Positions 19,312 to 27,180 of a stretch of DNA of 64,000 nucleotides are shown here, one piece after another. The stretch's first letter is position 1, and every line of letters starts with the position of its first letter. Where the stretch lies: contig NZ_VHSF01000002.1 of NCBI RefSeq assembly GCF_007050985.1, positions 124,001 through 188,000 of the forward strand, read 5' to 3'. This stretch comes from Christiangramia sabulilitoris. Lineage in GTDB: Bacteria > Bacteroidota > Bacteroidia > Flavobacteriales > Flavobacteriaceae. Made by a program: the position numbers and the translations under genes. Under the pieces are notes generated by a model. It ran no database searches and had not been told where the DNA came from. It was given only the letters and a program-made list of their open reading frames with translations.

Positions 19312-19380
19312 CGTCATCCTGTCCCGATACTTCGGGAGTTTCAGGATCCCAAGAAAAGCTGAAATAAATTCAGCTTGACG
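19312..19380. repeat. Palindromic element CGTCATCC...GCTTGACG, rearranged form
   Basis: It shares both ends with the copies at 22642-22709 and 27048-27116, but the internal hairpins are exchanged. Here the CCCGA...TCGGG hairpin sits inside the CATCCTG arm, and a GCTGAA/TTCAGC hairpin fills the other arm. Confidence 0.75.
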
Positions 19381-19398
19381 CATTGTTCCAATTAATGC

Positions 19399-19423
19399 TG
19401 TTGCACTGAGCCTGTCGAAGTGC
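19399..19423 (+). repeat. 25-bp direct repeat, copy 1
   Basis: Begins TGTTGCACTGAGCC and ends GTCGAAGTGC; the GCACT...AGTGC ends can pair. Identical over all 25 positions to 19582-19606, 183 bp away. Confidence 0.85.
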
Positions 19424-19506
19424 CTTTTATAAGTTGCCACTAATGCACGAATAACAATTTATTAGTACATCCGTGGCTGACCTTAGTATAAACTTATTTT
19501 ATTCAT

Positions 19507-19568
19507 TGTCATTCCGAAGGAGTTTACGACTGAGGAATCTCAGATTTCTCACTATGGTCGAAATGACA
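19507..19568. repeat. 62-bp TGTCATTCCG...AATGACA element, copy 1
   Basis: Terminal inverted repeat TGTCATT/AATGACA with an inner GAGGAATCTCAGATTTCTC hairpin. It matches the copy at 22561-22622 at 56 of 62 positions by eye. Confidence 0.8.
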
Positions 19569-19581
19569 TTATTTAATTATT

Positions 19582-19606
19582 TGTTGCACTGAGCCTGTCG
19601 AAGTGC
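19582..19606 (+). repeat. 25-bp direct repeat, copy 2
   Basis: Identical to 19399-19423. It abuts the 3' end of argE. Confidence 0.85.
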
Positions 19607-19608
19607 GA

Positions 19609-20676
19609 TTATTTTAGCGCCTTCTCAAGCAGCTTTATATACTTTTCTATTCCTTCTTCAATCTCCTTTACATAAATAAATTCATCTGCCGAATGAGATC
19701 TGGTGGAATCACCGGGGCCTAACTTTAAAGACGGACAACTCAACATAGCCTGATCACTCAAAGTTGGAGAACCATAAGTATCCATTCCAAGGTCGATGCC
19801 GGCCTTAACCAATTCGTGATCCAACGGAATGGATGATGAATTTAATCGTAGACTTCGGGCATTGATCTCGTCAACCGGAGCATTATCCTTTAAGATCTGC
19901 TCGATCTCCTTATTGCTGTATTTATCATTTACCCTAACATCGATGACCAGATGCGTTTTTGCCGGCACTACATTATGCTGACTCCCGGCATTGATCTGAG
20001 TTACGGTCACCTTTACTTCTCCAAGGTTTTTAGAAACTTTTTCCAATTTGAAGTTTTCAAACCACTCCAGAACTTTCGCAGTCTTATATATCGAATTATC
20101 AGTATTTGGATGAGCGGCATGCGAGGGAGTGCCCTGCACCACCGCATCGAAAACCACCAGGCCCTTTTCAGCAACCGCGAGGTTCATAAGTGTTGGTTCT
20201 CCTACAATGGCAACATCTATTTTCGGGATTTCCGGAATTAAAGCAGCAATTCCATTCTTACCGTTGATCTCCTCTTCAGCCGTTCCCGCAAACAGAATAT
20301 TATGACTTAGATTTTCTTCTGAATACAAATAAGTGAATGTTGCTAACAGGGAAACAAGACATCCCCCGGCATCGTTACTACCTAAACCATATAATTTGCC
20401 ATTTTCGATCTCTGCTTTGAACGGATCTCTGGTATAGGCCGAATTCGGTTTTACCGTGTCGTGGTGAGAGTTAAGTAAAAGTGTAGGCTTGGTCTTGTCA
20501 AAATGCTGATTAACGGCCCAAACGTTATTTAAAAACCTCTTATGCGGAATTTTATGCTGTTTGAACCAATTCTCAAGGAGATCTGCTGTTTTATCCTCCT
20601 CACCGGAAAGTGACTGGGTCTGGATCAGGTTTTTAAGTAATTCTACTGCCGCTTGCTGAAGTTGTTCTAACTGCAT
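19609..20676 (-). CDS. argE: N-acyl-ornithine/N-acyl-citrulline deacylase (M20 family)
   Basis: Zinc-dependent amidohydrolase of 355 residues. Motifs: LLLNSHHDTVKP with the first metal His and Asp, GLGSNDAGGCLVSLL with the bridging Asp, and FAGTAEEEINGKNG with the catalytic Glu pair. A dimerisation domain lies at about 165-280. Because this operon uses an N-acyl-ornithine transcarbamylase, the expected substrate is N-acyl-citrulline rather than acetylornithine, giving citrulline for ArgG. That reassignment is inference from context. The start ATG overlaps the argB stop by one base (TAATG). Confidence 0.88.
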   Translation of the reverse strand: MQLEQLQQAAVELLKNLIQTQSLSGEEDKTADLLENWFKQHKIPHKRFLNNVWAVNQHFDKTKPTLLLNSHHDTVKPNSAYTRDPFKAEIENGKLYGLGSNDAGGCLVSLLATFTYLYSEENLSHNILFAGTAEEEINGKNGIAALIPEIPKIDVAIVGEPTLMNLAVAEKGLVVFDAVVQGTPSHAAHPNTDNSIYKTAKVLEWFENFKLEKVSKNLGEVKVTVTQINAGSQHNVVPAKTHLVIDVRVNDKYSNKEIEQILKDNAPVDEINARSLRLNSSSIPLDHELVKAGIDLGMDTYGSPTLSDQAMLSCPSLKLGPGDSTRSHSADEFIYVKEIEEGIEKYIKLLEKALK

Positions 20677-21452
20677 TATTCTACAATTTTGGTATGGATA
20701 GAATTCTTCTTCAATAACCCGGCACCTCCCAGAATTACTGCAGAAACTCCTTTATTTATTGCTTCAAAGCAATTATGAAGTTTAGGCAACATTCCGTCTG
20801 TGATCACTTTTGAAGCAACTAGTTCTTTATAGTTATCAGAATTCAACTCCGGGATTACAGATTCTTCATCTTCAATATCGGTCAAAACACCTTTTTTCTC
20901 CGAACAGTAATAAAGCTTTACCTCAAAAGACTTACTCATCTCAACCGCAATCTCTGAAGCAACTGAATCTCCGTTAGTATTTAACAAAACACCTTCCTCA
21001 GTACATGAAATTGCCGAAAATACCGGTACCATATCCATAGCAAGACATGAATTAATGAAATCTGAATTCACTTTTTCAATATCCCCTACAAAACCATAAT
21101 CGATCTCTTTTACTTCTCTTCTTTTTGAGATCAGCACCCTTCCATCGGCCCCACATAATCCGATTGCATTTTGTTTCCTGGCCTGGAGGTGAGCAACGAT
21201 ACTTTTATTCAATAGTCCGCCATACACCATGGTTATTACTTCCATAGAGTCTTTATCGGTGATCCTTCTGCCATCGACCATTTTAGTCTGAAAACCAAGT
21301 TTCGCCGCAACCTCGGTGGCCTTATTACCTCCTCCATGAACAAGGATCTTTGGACCTTCCAATTGCACGAAGTCTTCCAGAAAGGAATTCAGAGAAGTTT
21401 CATATTCAATGAGCTTCCCTCCTATTTTTATGACTTTCAGGGTTTGTTTCAT
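20676..21452 (-). CDS. argB: Acetylglutamate kinase (N-acylglutamate kinase)
   Basis: Phosphorylates the gamma carboxyl of N-acylglutamate. Amino-acid-kinase motifs: VIKIGGKLIE, ILVHGGGNKATEVAAKLG, and AVILGGAGLL near the end. I choose the start at ATG 21452 (MKQTLKVIKIGG); an ATG 27 bp upstream only adds MHSWPKKIN, which lies in unconserved spacer. Length from this start is 258 residues, normal for the short, arginine-insensitive class without the N-terminal helix. The natural acyl group (acetyl or succinyl) cannot be read from sequence. Confidence 0.93.
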   Translation of the reverse strand: MKQTLKVIKIGGKLIEYETSLNSFLEDFVQLEGPKILVHGGGNKATEVAAKLGFQTKMVDGRRITDKDSMEVITMVYGGLLNKSIVAHLQARKQNAIGLCGADGRVLISKRREVKEIDYGFVGDIEKVNSDFINSCLAMDMVPVFSAISCTEEGVLLNTNGDSVASEIAVEMSKSFEVKLYYCSEKKGVLTDIEDEESVIPELNSDNYKELVASKVITDGMLPKLHNCFEAINKGVSAVILGGAGLLKKNSIHTKIVE

Positions 21453-21514
21453 ATTTATTTTTTTTGGCCACGAATGCACTAATATTTTTATCTTTCTATC
21501 GACTCTTTAATTTA

Positions 21515-21587
21515 GTCATTGCGAGCCTGCGCCTAGCAGGCGTGGCAATCTCAACTTAGGAGATTTCTCACTGCGTTCGGAATGACA
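21515..21587. repeat. Palindromic repeat GTCATTGCGAGCC...GGAATGACA
   Basis: Complementary ends (GTCATT/AATGAC) with inner hairpins CCTGCGCCTAGCAGG and AACTTAGGAGATT. It fills the argF'-argB spacer and ends 5 bp before the argF' stop codon. Confidence 0.75.
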
Positions 21588-21592
21588 TTCAA

Positions 21593-22543
21593 TTATTCCT
21601 TTCTACACTCCAGAATCCTCTTTAAAACCGCCTGTGCGGCAAAGGTCCTGTTATTAGCCTGGTGGATCACGATCGAGTTTTCACTATCAAGAACATCATC
21701 TGCAATCACCACATTTCTTCTCACCGGGAGGCAGTGCATCACCTTCGCATTATTAGTGTTTTTCAATTTAGCCTGATCAATTGTCCAGTTCTTTTCTACA
21801 TTTAAAACCTGGCCATAATCCTCATAACTACTCCAGTTCTTCACATAGACGAAATCTGCATCCTTGAAAGCCTTTTCCTGGTCATGTTCAACTTTCACCC
21901 CATTTCTAACATGGGGCGCAAGATCATAACCTTCCGGATTGGTGATCACAAAATCGACTTCCAGGCGCTGCATCATTTCTGTAAAAGAATTCGCTACAGA
22001 TTGCGGTAAAGCTTTTGGATGTGGCGCCCAGCTTAAAACAACTTTAGGCCTTACAGCTTTGTTGAATTCCTGAATGGTGATCGCATCGGTAAGAGCCTGT
22101 AAGGGATGTCCAGTGGCACTTTCCAGGTTCACAATTGGCACCGAAGCATATTTTTTAAAACTATTCAGCACATGTTCAGATTCATCTTTTTCCTTATCCT
22201 TCAGCCCCGGAAAAGCTCTAACGGCGATAATATCGCAATATTGAGAAAGTACGGCCGCGGCTTCTTTGATATGCTCGGCTTTATCTGAATTCATCACCGC
22301 CCCATCCTCAAATTCCAGCGCCCAGCCATCTTTATCGGCATTCATAACCATTACTTCCATACCCAATAACTTTGCAGCTTTTTCAGTGCTTAAGCGTGTA
22401 CGCAGACTGTTATTAAAAAAGAGCATGCCCAGGGTTTTACCTTTTCCTGGTTTTGATGATGGATTTTTAGATTTCAGGCTTCTTGCTTCCCTGATGATGG
22501 TTTCGACATGATCTATGTCTGATAATGTGATGTAGTTCTTCAT
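21593..22543 (-). CDS. argF': N-succinyl/N-acetyl-ornithine carbamoyltransferase
   Basis: Carbamoylates an N-acylated ornithine instead of free ornithine. The carbamoyl-phosphate loop is FFNNSLRTRLST, and the family-specific GWALEFEDGAVMNSDKAEH, SWAPHPKALPQSVANSF and HCLPVRRN are present. The 316-residue length and these motifs closely resemble the Bacteroides fragilis succinylornithine enzyme and the Xanthomonas acetylornithine enzyme. The residue reported to separate them (Pro90 in the former, Glu92 in the latter) aligns with Ala89 here. Ala leaves room for the larger succinyl group, so succinylornithine is favoured but not proven. Confidence 0.92.
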   Translation of the reverse strand: MKNYITLSDIDHVETIIREARSLKSKNPSSKPGKGKTLGMLFFNNSLRTRLSTEKAAKLLGMEVMVMNADKDGWALEFEDGAVMNSDKAEHIKEAAAVLSQYCDIIAVRAFPGLKDKEKDESEHVLNSFKKYASVPIVNLESATGHPLQALTDAITIQEFNKAVRPKVVLSWAPHPKALPQSVANSFTEMMQRLEVDFVITNPEGYDLAPHVRNGVKVEHDQEKAFKDADFVYVKNWSSYEDYGQVLNVEKNWTIDQAKLKNTNNAKVMHCLPVRRNVVIADDVLDSENSIVIHQANNRTFAAQAVLKRILECRKE

Positions 22544-22560
22544 ACTAGAATTTAGTTAGT

Positions 22561-22622
22561 TGTCATTCCGAAGAAGTTTAAGACTGAGGAATCTTAGATT
22601 TCTCACCTTGTTCGAAATGACA
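22561..22622. repeat. 62-bp TGTCATTCCG...AATGACA element, copy 2
   Basis: Same length and ends as 19507-19568, with six differences by eye. It lies in the argD-argF' spacer, next to the element at 22642. Confidence 0.8.
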
Positions 22623-22641
22623 TTCTTCTATTTTATTTAAC

Positions 22642-22709
22642 CGTCATCCTGAATTTATTTCAGGATCTCAGAGAAGCTGAATCTCCCGATGCTTCGGGAC
22701 AGCTTGACG
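22642..22709. repeat. Palindromic element CGTCATCC...GCTTGACG overlapping argD 3' end
   Basis: 68-bp element with CCTGAA/TTCAGG and CCCGA...TCGGG hairpins. Thirty-nine bases at its right end are identical to the inverted copy at 27048-27116. Its right-hand 50 bp are translated as the C-terminus of argD. Confidence 0.85.
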
Positions 22710-23856
22710 TAAGTATATTTTTATTTTGGTCCTTCAAGGCTGCTTTTAGCGCACTAAAAAAACTTTCAAAATGTTCTTTTTTAATATTTAATGGTGGTAG
22801 GATACGCAGCAACTTCTTATTAGAAGATGCCCCGGTAAAAATCTGATGTTCAAATAAAATTTCTTTCCTGAGGGCAGCGATCTCAAAATCGAATTCCAGC
22901 CCGATCATCAAGCCTCTTCCTTTGATCTTTTTGATCTCTGGAATTTTAGTCGCTTCTGCCTTTACAAATTCTGAAACCTCAGCTGCATTTTCCATCAAAT
23001 TTTCGTTCTGGATGATATCCAGAACTGAGATTCCTGCAGAACAGGCTAGATGGTTTCCTCCAAAAGTAGTTCCCAACATGCCATATTTAGGCTGAATATT
23101 ATTATCGGTCAGGATCCCGCCAATCGGAAATCCGTTGCCCATTCCTTTAGCCATAGTGATAATATCGGGCCTTATGCCATGTTTCTGAAATGCGAAAAAA
23201 TCGCCAGTTCTTCCGTAACCAGATTGTACCTCATCGGCAATGAGCATTACCTGATTTTCCTTACACAATTCAGCCGCCGATCTGTAAAATTCAGATTCAG
23301 CTTCATCAAGTCCTCCAACTCCCTGAATAACTTCAAAAATAACCGCGGCCACATCTCCTTTTTCGATCTCATTTTTCAAAGATTCAGTATCGTTAAAAGC
23401 CAGTTTCGTTGCTTTATGACCAAGATTGAAAGGAGCCTTTATAGATTCATTATCGGTAATGGCTACAACTCCGGAGGTTCTTCCGTGGAAAGCATTTTCA
23501 AAATAGATGATCCTGTCTTTCCCGGTTTGAAAAGAGGCAACCTTTAAGGCATTTTCATTCGCTTCTGCTCCTGAACTGCACAGAAATAGACTATAATCCT
23601 TAACTCCCGAAACTTTTTCCAGTTTATCAGCAAGTTCCTGTTGTAGTGGATTTTTGATTGAATTCGAGTAGAATCCTAGTTTCGCTGCCTGTTCCTGAAT
23701 AGATTTCACATATTCCGGGTGTGCATGCCCAACCGAGATCACCGCATGCCCGCCATAAAGGTCCAGATACTTTTTCCCGGATACGTCAAAAACATAACAA
23801 CCTTCACCTTTCACCGGAGTGATATCATATAGTGGATAAACATCAAATAATTCCAT
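22660..23856 (-). CDS. argD: N-acyl-ornithine aminotransferase with repeat-derived tail
   Basis: PLP-dependent class III aminotransferase converting N-acyl-glutamate semialdehyde to N-acyl-ornithine. Motifs: YLDLYGGHAVISVGHAHPEYV, LFLCSSGAEANENALK, IYFENAFHGRTSG, LIADEVQSGYGRTG and TMAKGMGNGFPIGG with the PLP lysine. Length is 398 residues. The last 16 (TSSCPEASGDSASLRS) and the stop codon are encoded by the dispersed palindromic repeat at 22642-22709, so the ancestral protein probably ended near residue 382. It starts 2 bp after the proC stop. Confidence 0.95.
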   Translation of the reverse strand: MELFDVYPLYDITPVKGEGCYVFDVSGKKYLDLYGGHAVISVGHAHPEYVKSIQEQAAKLGFYSNSIKNPLQQELADKLEKVSGVKDYSLFLCSSGAEANENALKVASFQTGKDRIIYFENAFHGRTSGVVAITDNESIKAPFNLGHKATKLAFNDTESLKNEIEKGDVAAVIFEVIQGVGGLDEAESEFYRSAAELCKENQVMLIADEVQSGYGRTGDFFAFQKHGIRPDIITMAKGMGNGFPIGGILTDNNIQPKYGMLGTTFGGNHLACSAGISVLDIIQNENLMENAAEVSEFVKAEATKIPEIKKIKGRGLMIGLEFDFEIAALRKEILFEHQIFTGASSNKKLLRILPPLNIKKEHFESFFSALKAALKDQNKNILTSSCPEASGDSASLRS

Positions 23857-23858
23857 AA

Positions 23859-24653
23859 TTACTGATCTGAGATATTATTAATTTTTTTGAATGAGGCCTG
23901 AATCCCTTTGATCAATGAGGAACTAAGTCCGTTATGTTCCATTTCATTAAGACCTTCTATGGTACAGCCTCTGGGCGTAGTCACTTTATCGATCTCCTCT
24001 TCAGGATGCTTACCAGATTCGATCAACAGACTTGCAGCACCCAGACAAGTTTGCATAGAGAGCTCCTGAGCGTCTTTCGCGTCGAAACCGAGTTGTACTG
24101 CTCCCTGAGTGGTTGCGCGTATCAAACGCATCCAGAATGCTACTCCACTGGCGCAGATCACTGTAGCAGCCTGCATCTTATTTTCAGGAATAATGATACT
24201 GCTACCAAGCCTATTGAAAATAGCTTCGGCAATGGCGATCCTCTTCTGTCCTTTCTCATTACTGCATAGACAGGTCATCGACTTTCCAACAGCAATCGCA
24301 GTATTAGGCATTGATCTTATGATAAAATGGTCTTCCCCAACGATGCTTTCCATGCGTGGAATTTTGAACCCGGTGACGGTAGAGATCAAAACATGTTTAT
24401 CGGTGAGTTCATCTTTTATCTCGTAAAGAATCTTTTCCAGTTGAGTGGGCTGAACGGCAAATATCAGGATGTCTGATTCTTTTACCACTCTTAGATTATC
24501 TGAAGTTAAGCTAACTTTTGAATATTCAGAAAAATCCTGAATGTCATCAAGCTTACGTTTGCTCAGATAAAGCGTGGTAAAGGCATTACTAAAGATGAGT
24601 CCCTTCGCAATGGACACTCCCAGATTTCCTGCACCAATAATTCCTATTTTCAT
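23859..24653 (-). CDS. proC: Pyrroline-5-carboxylate reductase
   Basis: Reduces pyrroline-5-carboxylate to proline with NAD(P)H. The Rossmann start MKIGIIGAGNLGVSIAKGL, SDILIFAVQP, RSMPNTAIAVGKSMTCL and the C-terminal TTPRGCTIEGLNEME signature are all present; 264 residues is normal. It sits inside the arginine operon, 2 bp before argD. This arrangement puts proline and arginine synthesis, both drawing on glutamate, on one transcript. A role on an N-acylated intermediate is conceivable but nothing in the sequence demands it. Confidence 0.93.
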   Translation of the reverse strand: MKIGIIGAGNLGVSIAKGLIFSNAFTTLYLSKRKLDDIQDFSEYSKVSLTSDNLRVVKESDILIFAVQPTQLEKILYEIKDELTDKHVLISTVTGFKIPRMESIVGEDHFIIRSMPNTAIAVGKSMTCLCSNEKGQKRIAIAEAIFNRLGSSIIIPENKMQAATVICASGVAFWMRLIRATTQGAVQLGFDAKDAQELSMQTCLGAASLLIESGKHPEEEIDKVTTPRGCTIEGLNEMEHNGLSSSLIKGIQASFKKINNISDQ

Positions 24654-24684
24654 ATCAATATTCTTTTTAAATCGTCCAGCTTAC

Positions 24685-24717
24685 AGACCTCACAGGTTTC
24701 GCAAACCTGTGAGGTCT
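24685..24717. repeat. Perfect 15-bp inverted repeat with 3-base loop
   Basis: AGACCTCACAGGTTT, loop CGC, then its exact complement. It is located in the argC-proC spacer 31 bp upstream of proC. Such a stem would be very stable in mRNA, but no T tract follows on the minus strand, so it is not a simple terminator. This hairpin type recurs in flavobacterial genomes (from memory). Confidence 0.85.
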
Positions 24718-24740
24718 CTCTACCCTAATTATATTTAACC

Positions 24741-24820
24741 GTCATTGCGAGCGGAGTGTTCACGAAGCGACGCAATCTTAAGTTTAAGAACTACCACAAT
24801 TCGACTGCGCTCATTGTGAC
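24741..24820. repeat. Palindromic repeat GTCATTGCGAGCGG...TTGTGAC
   Basis: Relative of 21515-21587, sharing GTCATTGCGAGC and a CGCAATCT block. Its inner arm GAGCGGAGTG...ACTGCGCTC can pair. It lies in the argC-proC spacer. Confidence 0.65.
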
Positions 24821-24879
24821 AAAGCTTAAACCGATTCTTCGCAGGACATTTCTCAATACTCAATACTCACTACTCAATT

Positions 24880-25845
24880 CTAAAAATAACTCGCTTTTAA
24901 ATTCAAGCCCATTTTTTCATCCAGGCCGAACATTAGGTTCATATTCTGTACCGCCTGACCGGAAGCTCCTTTCAACAAATTATCAATTATACTGGTCACC
25001 AGCAATTTATCACCAAACTTCTGTAATCTTAAAAGACATTTATTCGTATTGACGATCTGTTTTAAATGCAATTCCTCATCGGTTACAAAGGTGAAAACTG
25101 AATCTGCGTAAAAATCTTTATAGATCTTTTTGGCTTCTTCCAGGCTTCCTGAAAACTTCGTATAAGCCGTAGCATGAATTCCTCTTGAGAAATTTCCCCT
25201 GTTCGGAATAAAGTACACCTCAGCTTCATGATCAGATTGCAGCTGCTTTAAACTCTGGCCGATCTCGTTCAGATGCTGGTGCTCAAATGATTTATAAGCT
25301 GAAAAATTATTATCCCTCCACGAAAAATGAGTAGTTTCTGAAAGCGAAGTTCCCGCTCCGGTTGCTCCGGTAACTGCATTCACATGAACTTCATCCTTTA
25401 AATGTCCATTTTTTGCCAGAGGAAGGATTGCCAGGGTGATCGCTGTGGCGAAACATCCGGGATTTGCTATAAAATCAGCCGACTTAATTTCCGCATTATT
25501 CAATTCCGGAAGCCCATAAACAAAAGAGTGATCATCAGATTTCTGTCTGAAATCGGTGCTCAGATCAACGATCTTTGTCTTTTCTGAAAACTGATTTTCA
25601 GCGAGGAACTTTTTTGAATTCCCATGCCCCAGACAAAGAAAAACAACGTCTACTTCTTTATTGATCTCATTGGTAAATTGAATTTCGGTCTCGCCAATAA
25701 GGTCCTGGTGAATACTATGAATCGGTTTTCCTGGTTGAGAAGTACTAAACACGAAATTCAGATTCACCCCAGGATGATTCAGAAGAATCCTGATCAATTC
25801 TCCGGCCGTATACCCTGCGCCACCTATTATTCCCGCTTCGATCAT
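24880..25845 (-). CDS. argC: N-acyl-gamma-glutamyl-phosphate reductase
   Basis: NADPH-dependent reduction of N-acylglutamyl phosphate to the semialdehyde. Shows AGIIGGAGYTAGELIRILLNHP for the nucleotide fold, VFLCLGHGNSKKF, the catalytic Cys in FIANPGCFATAITLA, GATGAGTSLSETTHF and GASGQAVQNMNLMFG at the end. Length 321 is usual for the type 1 short form. It overlaps argG by 4 bp (start 25845, argG stop at 25842), a tight junction with no room for repeats. Confidence 0.96.
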   Translation of the reverse strand: MIEAGIIGGAGYTAGELIRILLNHPGVNLNFVFSTSQPGKPIHSIHQDLIGETEIQFTNEINKEVDVVFLCLGHGNSKKFLAENQFSEKTKIVDLSTDFRQKSDDHSFVYGLPELNNAEIKSADFIANPGCFATAITLAILPLAKNGHLKDEVHVNAVTGATGAGTSLSETTHFSWRDNNFSAYKSFEHQHLNEIGQSLKQLQSDHEAEVYFIPNRGNFSRGIHATAYTKFSGSLEEAKKIYKDFYADSVFTFVTDEELHLKQIVNTNKCLLRLQKFGDKLLVTSIIDNLLKGASGQAVQNMNLMFGLDEKMGLNLKASYF

Positions 25846-27029
25846 ATATCCTGATTTACGTGTTGATAGATCTTTCCGGAGTTCGAAAGGATCTTGATAA
25901 ATCCTTTGGCATCATCTGCGGTCCAGGCTTTATTCTCTTCTCCATAGTTTCCGAAACTGCTGTTCATAAGGTCATTCGAAGATTTGACTCCATCAAAAGT
26001 AAATCTGTAAGGATGAAGAGTGACGAATACATCACCGGTCACCTTAGCCTGAGAACTTTCAAGCTGTGCTTCAAAATCACGCATTACAGGATCCAGGTAT
26101 AATCCTTCATGCAGATGCATCCCATACCAGTTCGAAGTATAATCCTTATGTTGAAGCTGCCATTTGCTCAAGGTATGTTTCTCTAACAAATGATGTGCTT
26201 TGATAGTGATCAAGGCAGCAGCGGCTTCAAAACCGACTCTTCCCTTGATCCCAATTATGGTATCACCCACATGAATATCCCTGCCAATGGCATATTTTGA
26301 GGCGATGCTTTCCAGAATTTCTATGTTCTTTTCAGGATAATTTTCCTCGCCATCAATTGCGGTAAGCTCACCTTTGGTGAAACTAAGTTTTACCTGTTTT
26401 GGTTCTTTTTCTTTTAACTGAGAAGGGTAAGCTTCTTCCGGTAAGGCTTTTTCTGAGGTCAGTGTTTCTGCTCCTCCAACACTGGTGCCCCAGAGTCCTT
26501 TATTTACAGAATATTTGGCTTTCTCCCAGTTCATCTCCACGCCTTTGCTATTAAGATACTCGATCTCTTCCTGTCTGCTAAGCTGTTTGTCCCTGATTGG
26601 AGTGATGATCTGAATATCTGGCGCAATGATCTGGAAGATCATATCGAATCTCACCTGGTCGTTCCCGGCTCCGGTACTCCCATGAGCGATATACTTTGCT
26701 CCTACTTTCTTGGTATAGTATACGATCTCGATCGCCTGGATGATCCTTTCTGCACTTACCGAAAGTGGATAGGTATCATTTTTAAGAACATTTCCAAAAA
26801 TGAGATACTTCACTACTTTTTGATAAAAGGAAGAAATGGCATCGATATTCTTATAACTGCTGGCACCTATCTTTTTTGCATTATCGCCTATCTTCTTAAT
26901 TTCTTCTTCTGAAAAACCACCGGTATTCACGCTTACCGCATGTACTTCAAATCCTTCTTCTTCAGATAAATATTTCGCGCAATAGGAGGTATCCAATCCT
27001 CCGCTGTATGCTATAACTACTTTTTTCAT
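25842..27029 (-). CDS. argG: Argininosuccinate synthase
   Basis: Joins citrulline and aspartate with ATP. The N-type ATP pyrophosphatase loop AYSGGLDTSYCAKYL is at the N-terminus, with ISIAHGST-type AHGSTGAGNDQVRFD, WGTSVGGAETL and GRVGFEAAAALI further on. I choose the start MKKVVIAYSGG at 27029, giving 395 residues. An upstream in-frame ATG at 27068 would add 13 residues, the first part of which comes from the palindromic repeat at 27048-27116, so it should be disregarded. Confidence 0.96.
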   Translation of the reverse strand: MKKVVIAYSGGLDTSYCAKYLSEEEGFEVHAVSVNTGGFSEEEIKKIGDNAKKIGASSYKNIDAISSFYQKVVKYLIFGNVLKNDTYPLSVSAERIIQAIEIVYYTKKVGAKYIAHGSTGAGNDQVRFDMIFQIIAPDIQIITPIRDKQLSRQEEIEYLNSKGVEMNWEKAKYSVNKGLWGTSVGGAETLTSEKALPEEAYPSQLKEKEPKQVKLSFTKGELTAIDGEENYPEKNIEILESIASKYAIGRDIHVGDTIIGIKGRVGFEAAAALITIKAHHLLEKHTLSKWQLQHKDYTSNWYGMHLHEGLYLDPVMRDFEAQLESSQAKVTGDVFVTLHPYRFTFDGVKSSNDLMNSSFGNYGEENKAWTADDAKGFIKILSNSGKIYQHVNQDI

Positions 27030-27047
27030 TTTTATATATTCTTCAAA

Positions 27048-27116
27048 CGTCAAGCTGTCCCGAAGCATCGGGAGATTCAGCTTCTCAATAGATCCTGAAA
27101 CAAGTTCAGGATGACG
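27048..27116. repeat. Palindromic element CGTCAAGC...GGATGACG, inverted copy
   Basis: Reverse complement of the 22642-22709 element; 39 bases are identical at one end and a few substitutions plus one extra base occur at the other. It lies 18 bp upstream of argG. Confidence 0.85.
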
Positions 27117-27180
27117 AGTTATTTATATTTATTCCTTTTTTGCCACAAATTCACTAATAATTTACGTCATTCTATATTTC

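Larger units (their letters stand above)
19293..19608. other. argE-argH spacer composed largely of repeats
   Basis: This 316-bp gap has no credible gene. It holds a 69-bp palindromic element (19312-19380), two identical 25-bp copies (19399-19423 and 19582-19606) and a 62-bp TGTCATT/AATGACA element (19507-19568). The remaining ~80 bp at 19424-19506 is AT-rich and shows nothing I can name. The second 25-bp copy ends 3 bp before the argE stop codon. Confidence 0.8.

Noticed and set aside
19293-19608. CRISPR-like array in the argE-argH spacer
   Set aside because: The repeated units are of different families, are palindromic over their whole length, and the spacing is irregular. There are no cas genes in the window. 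They are dispersed intergenic repeats.
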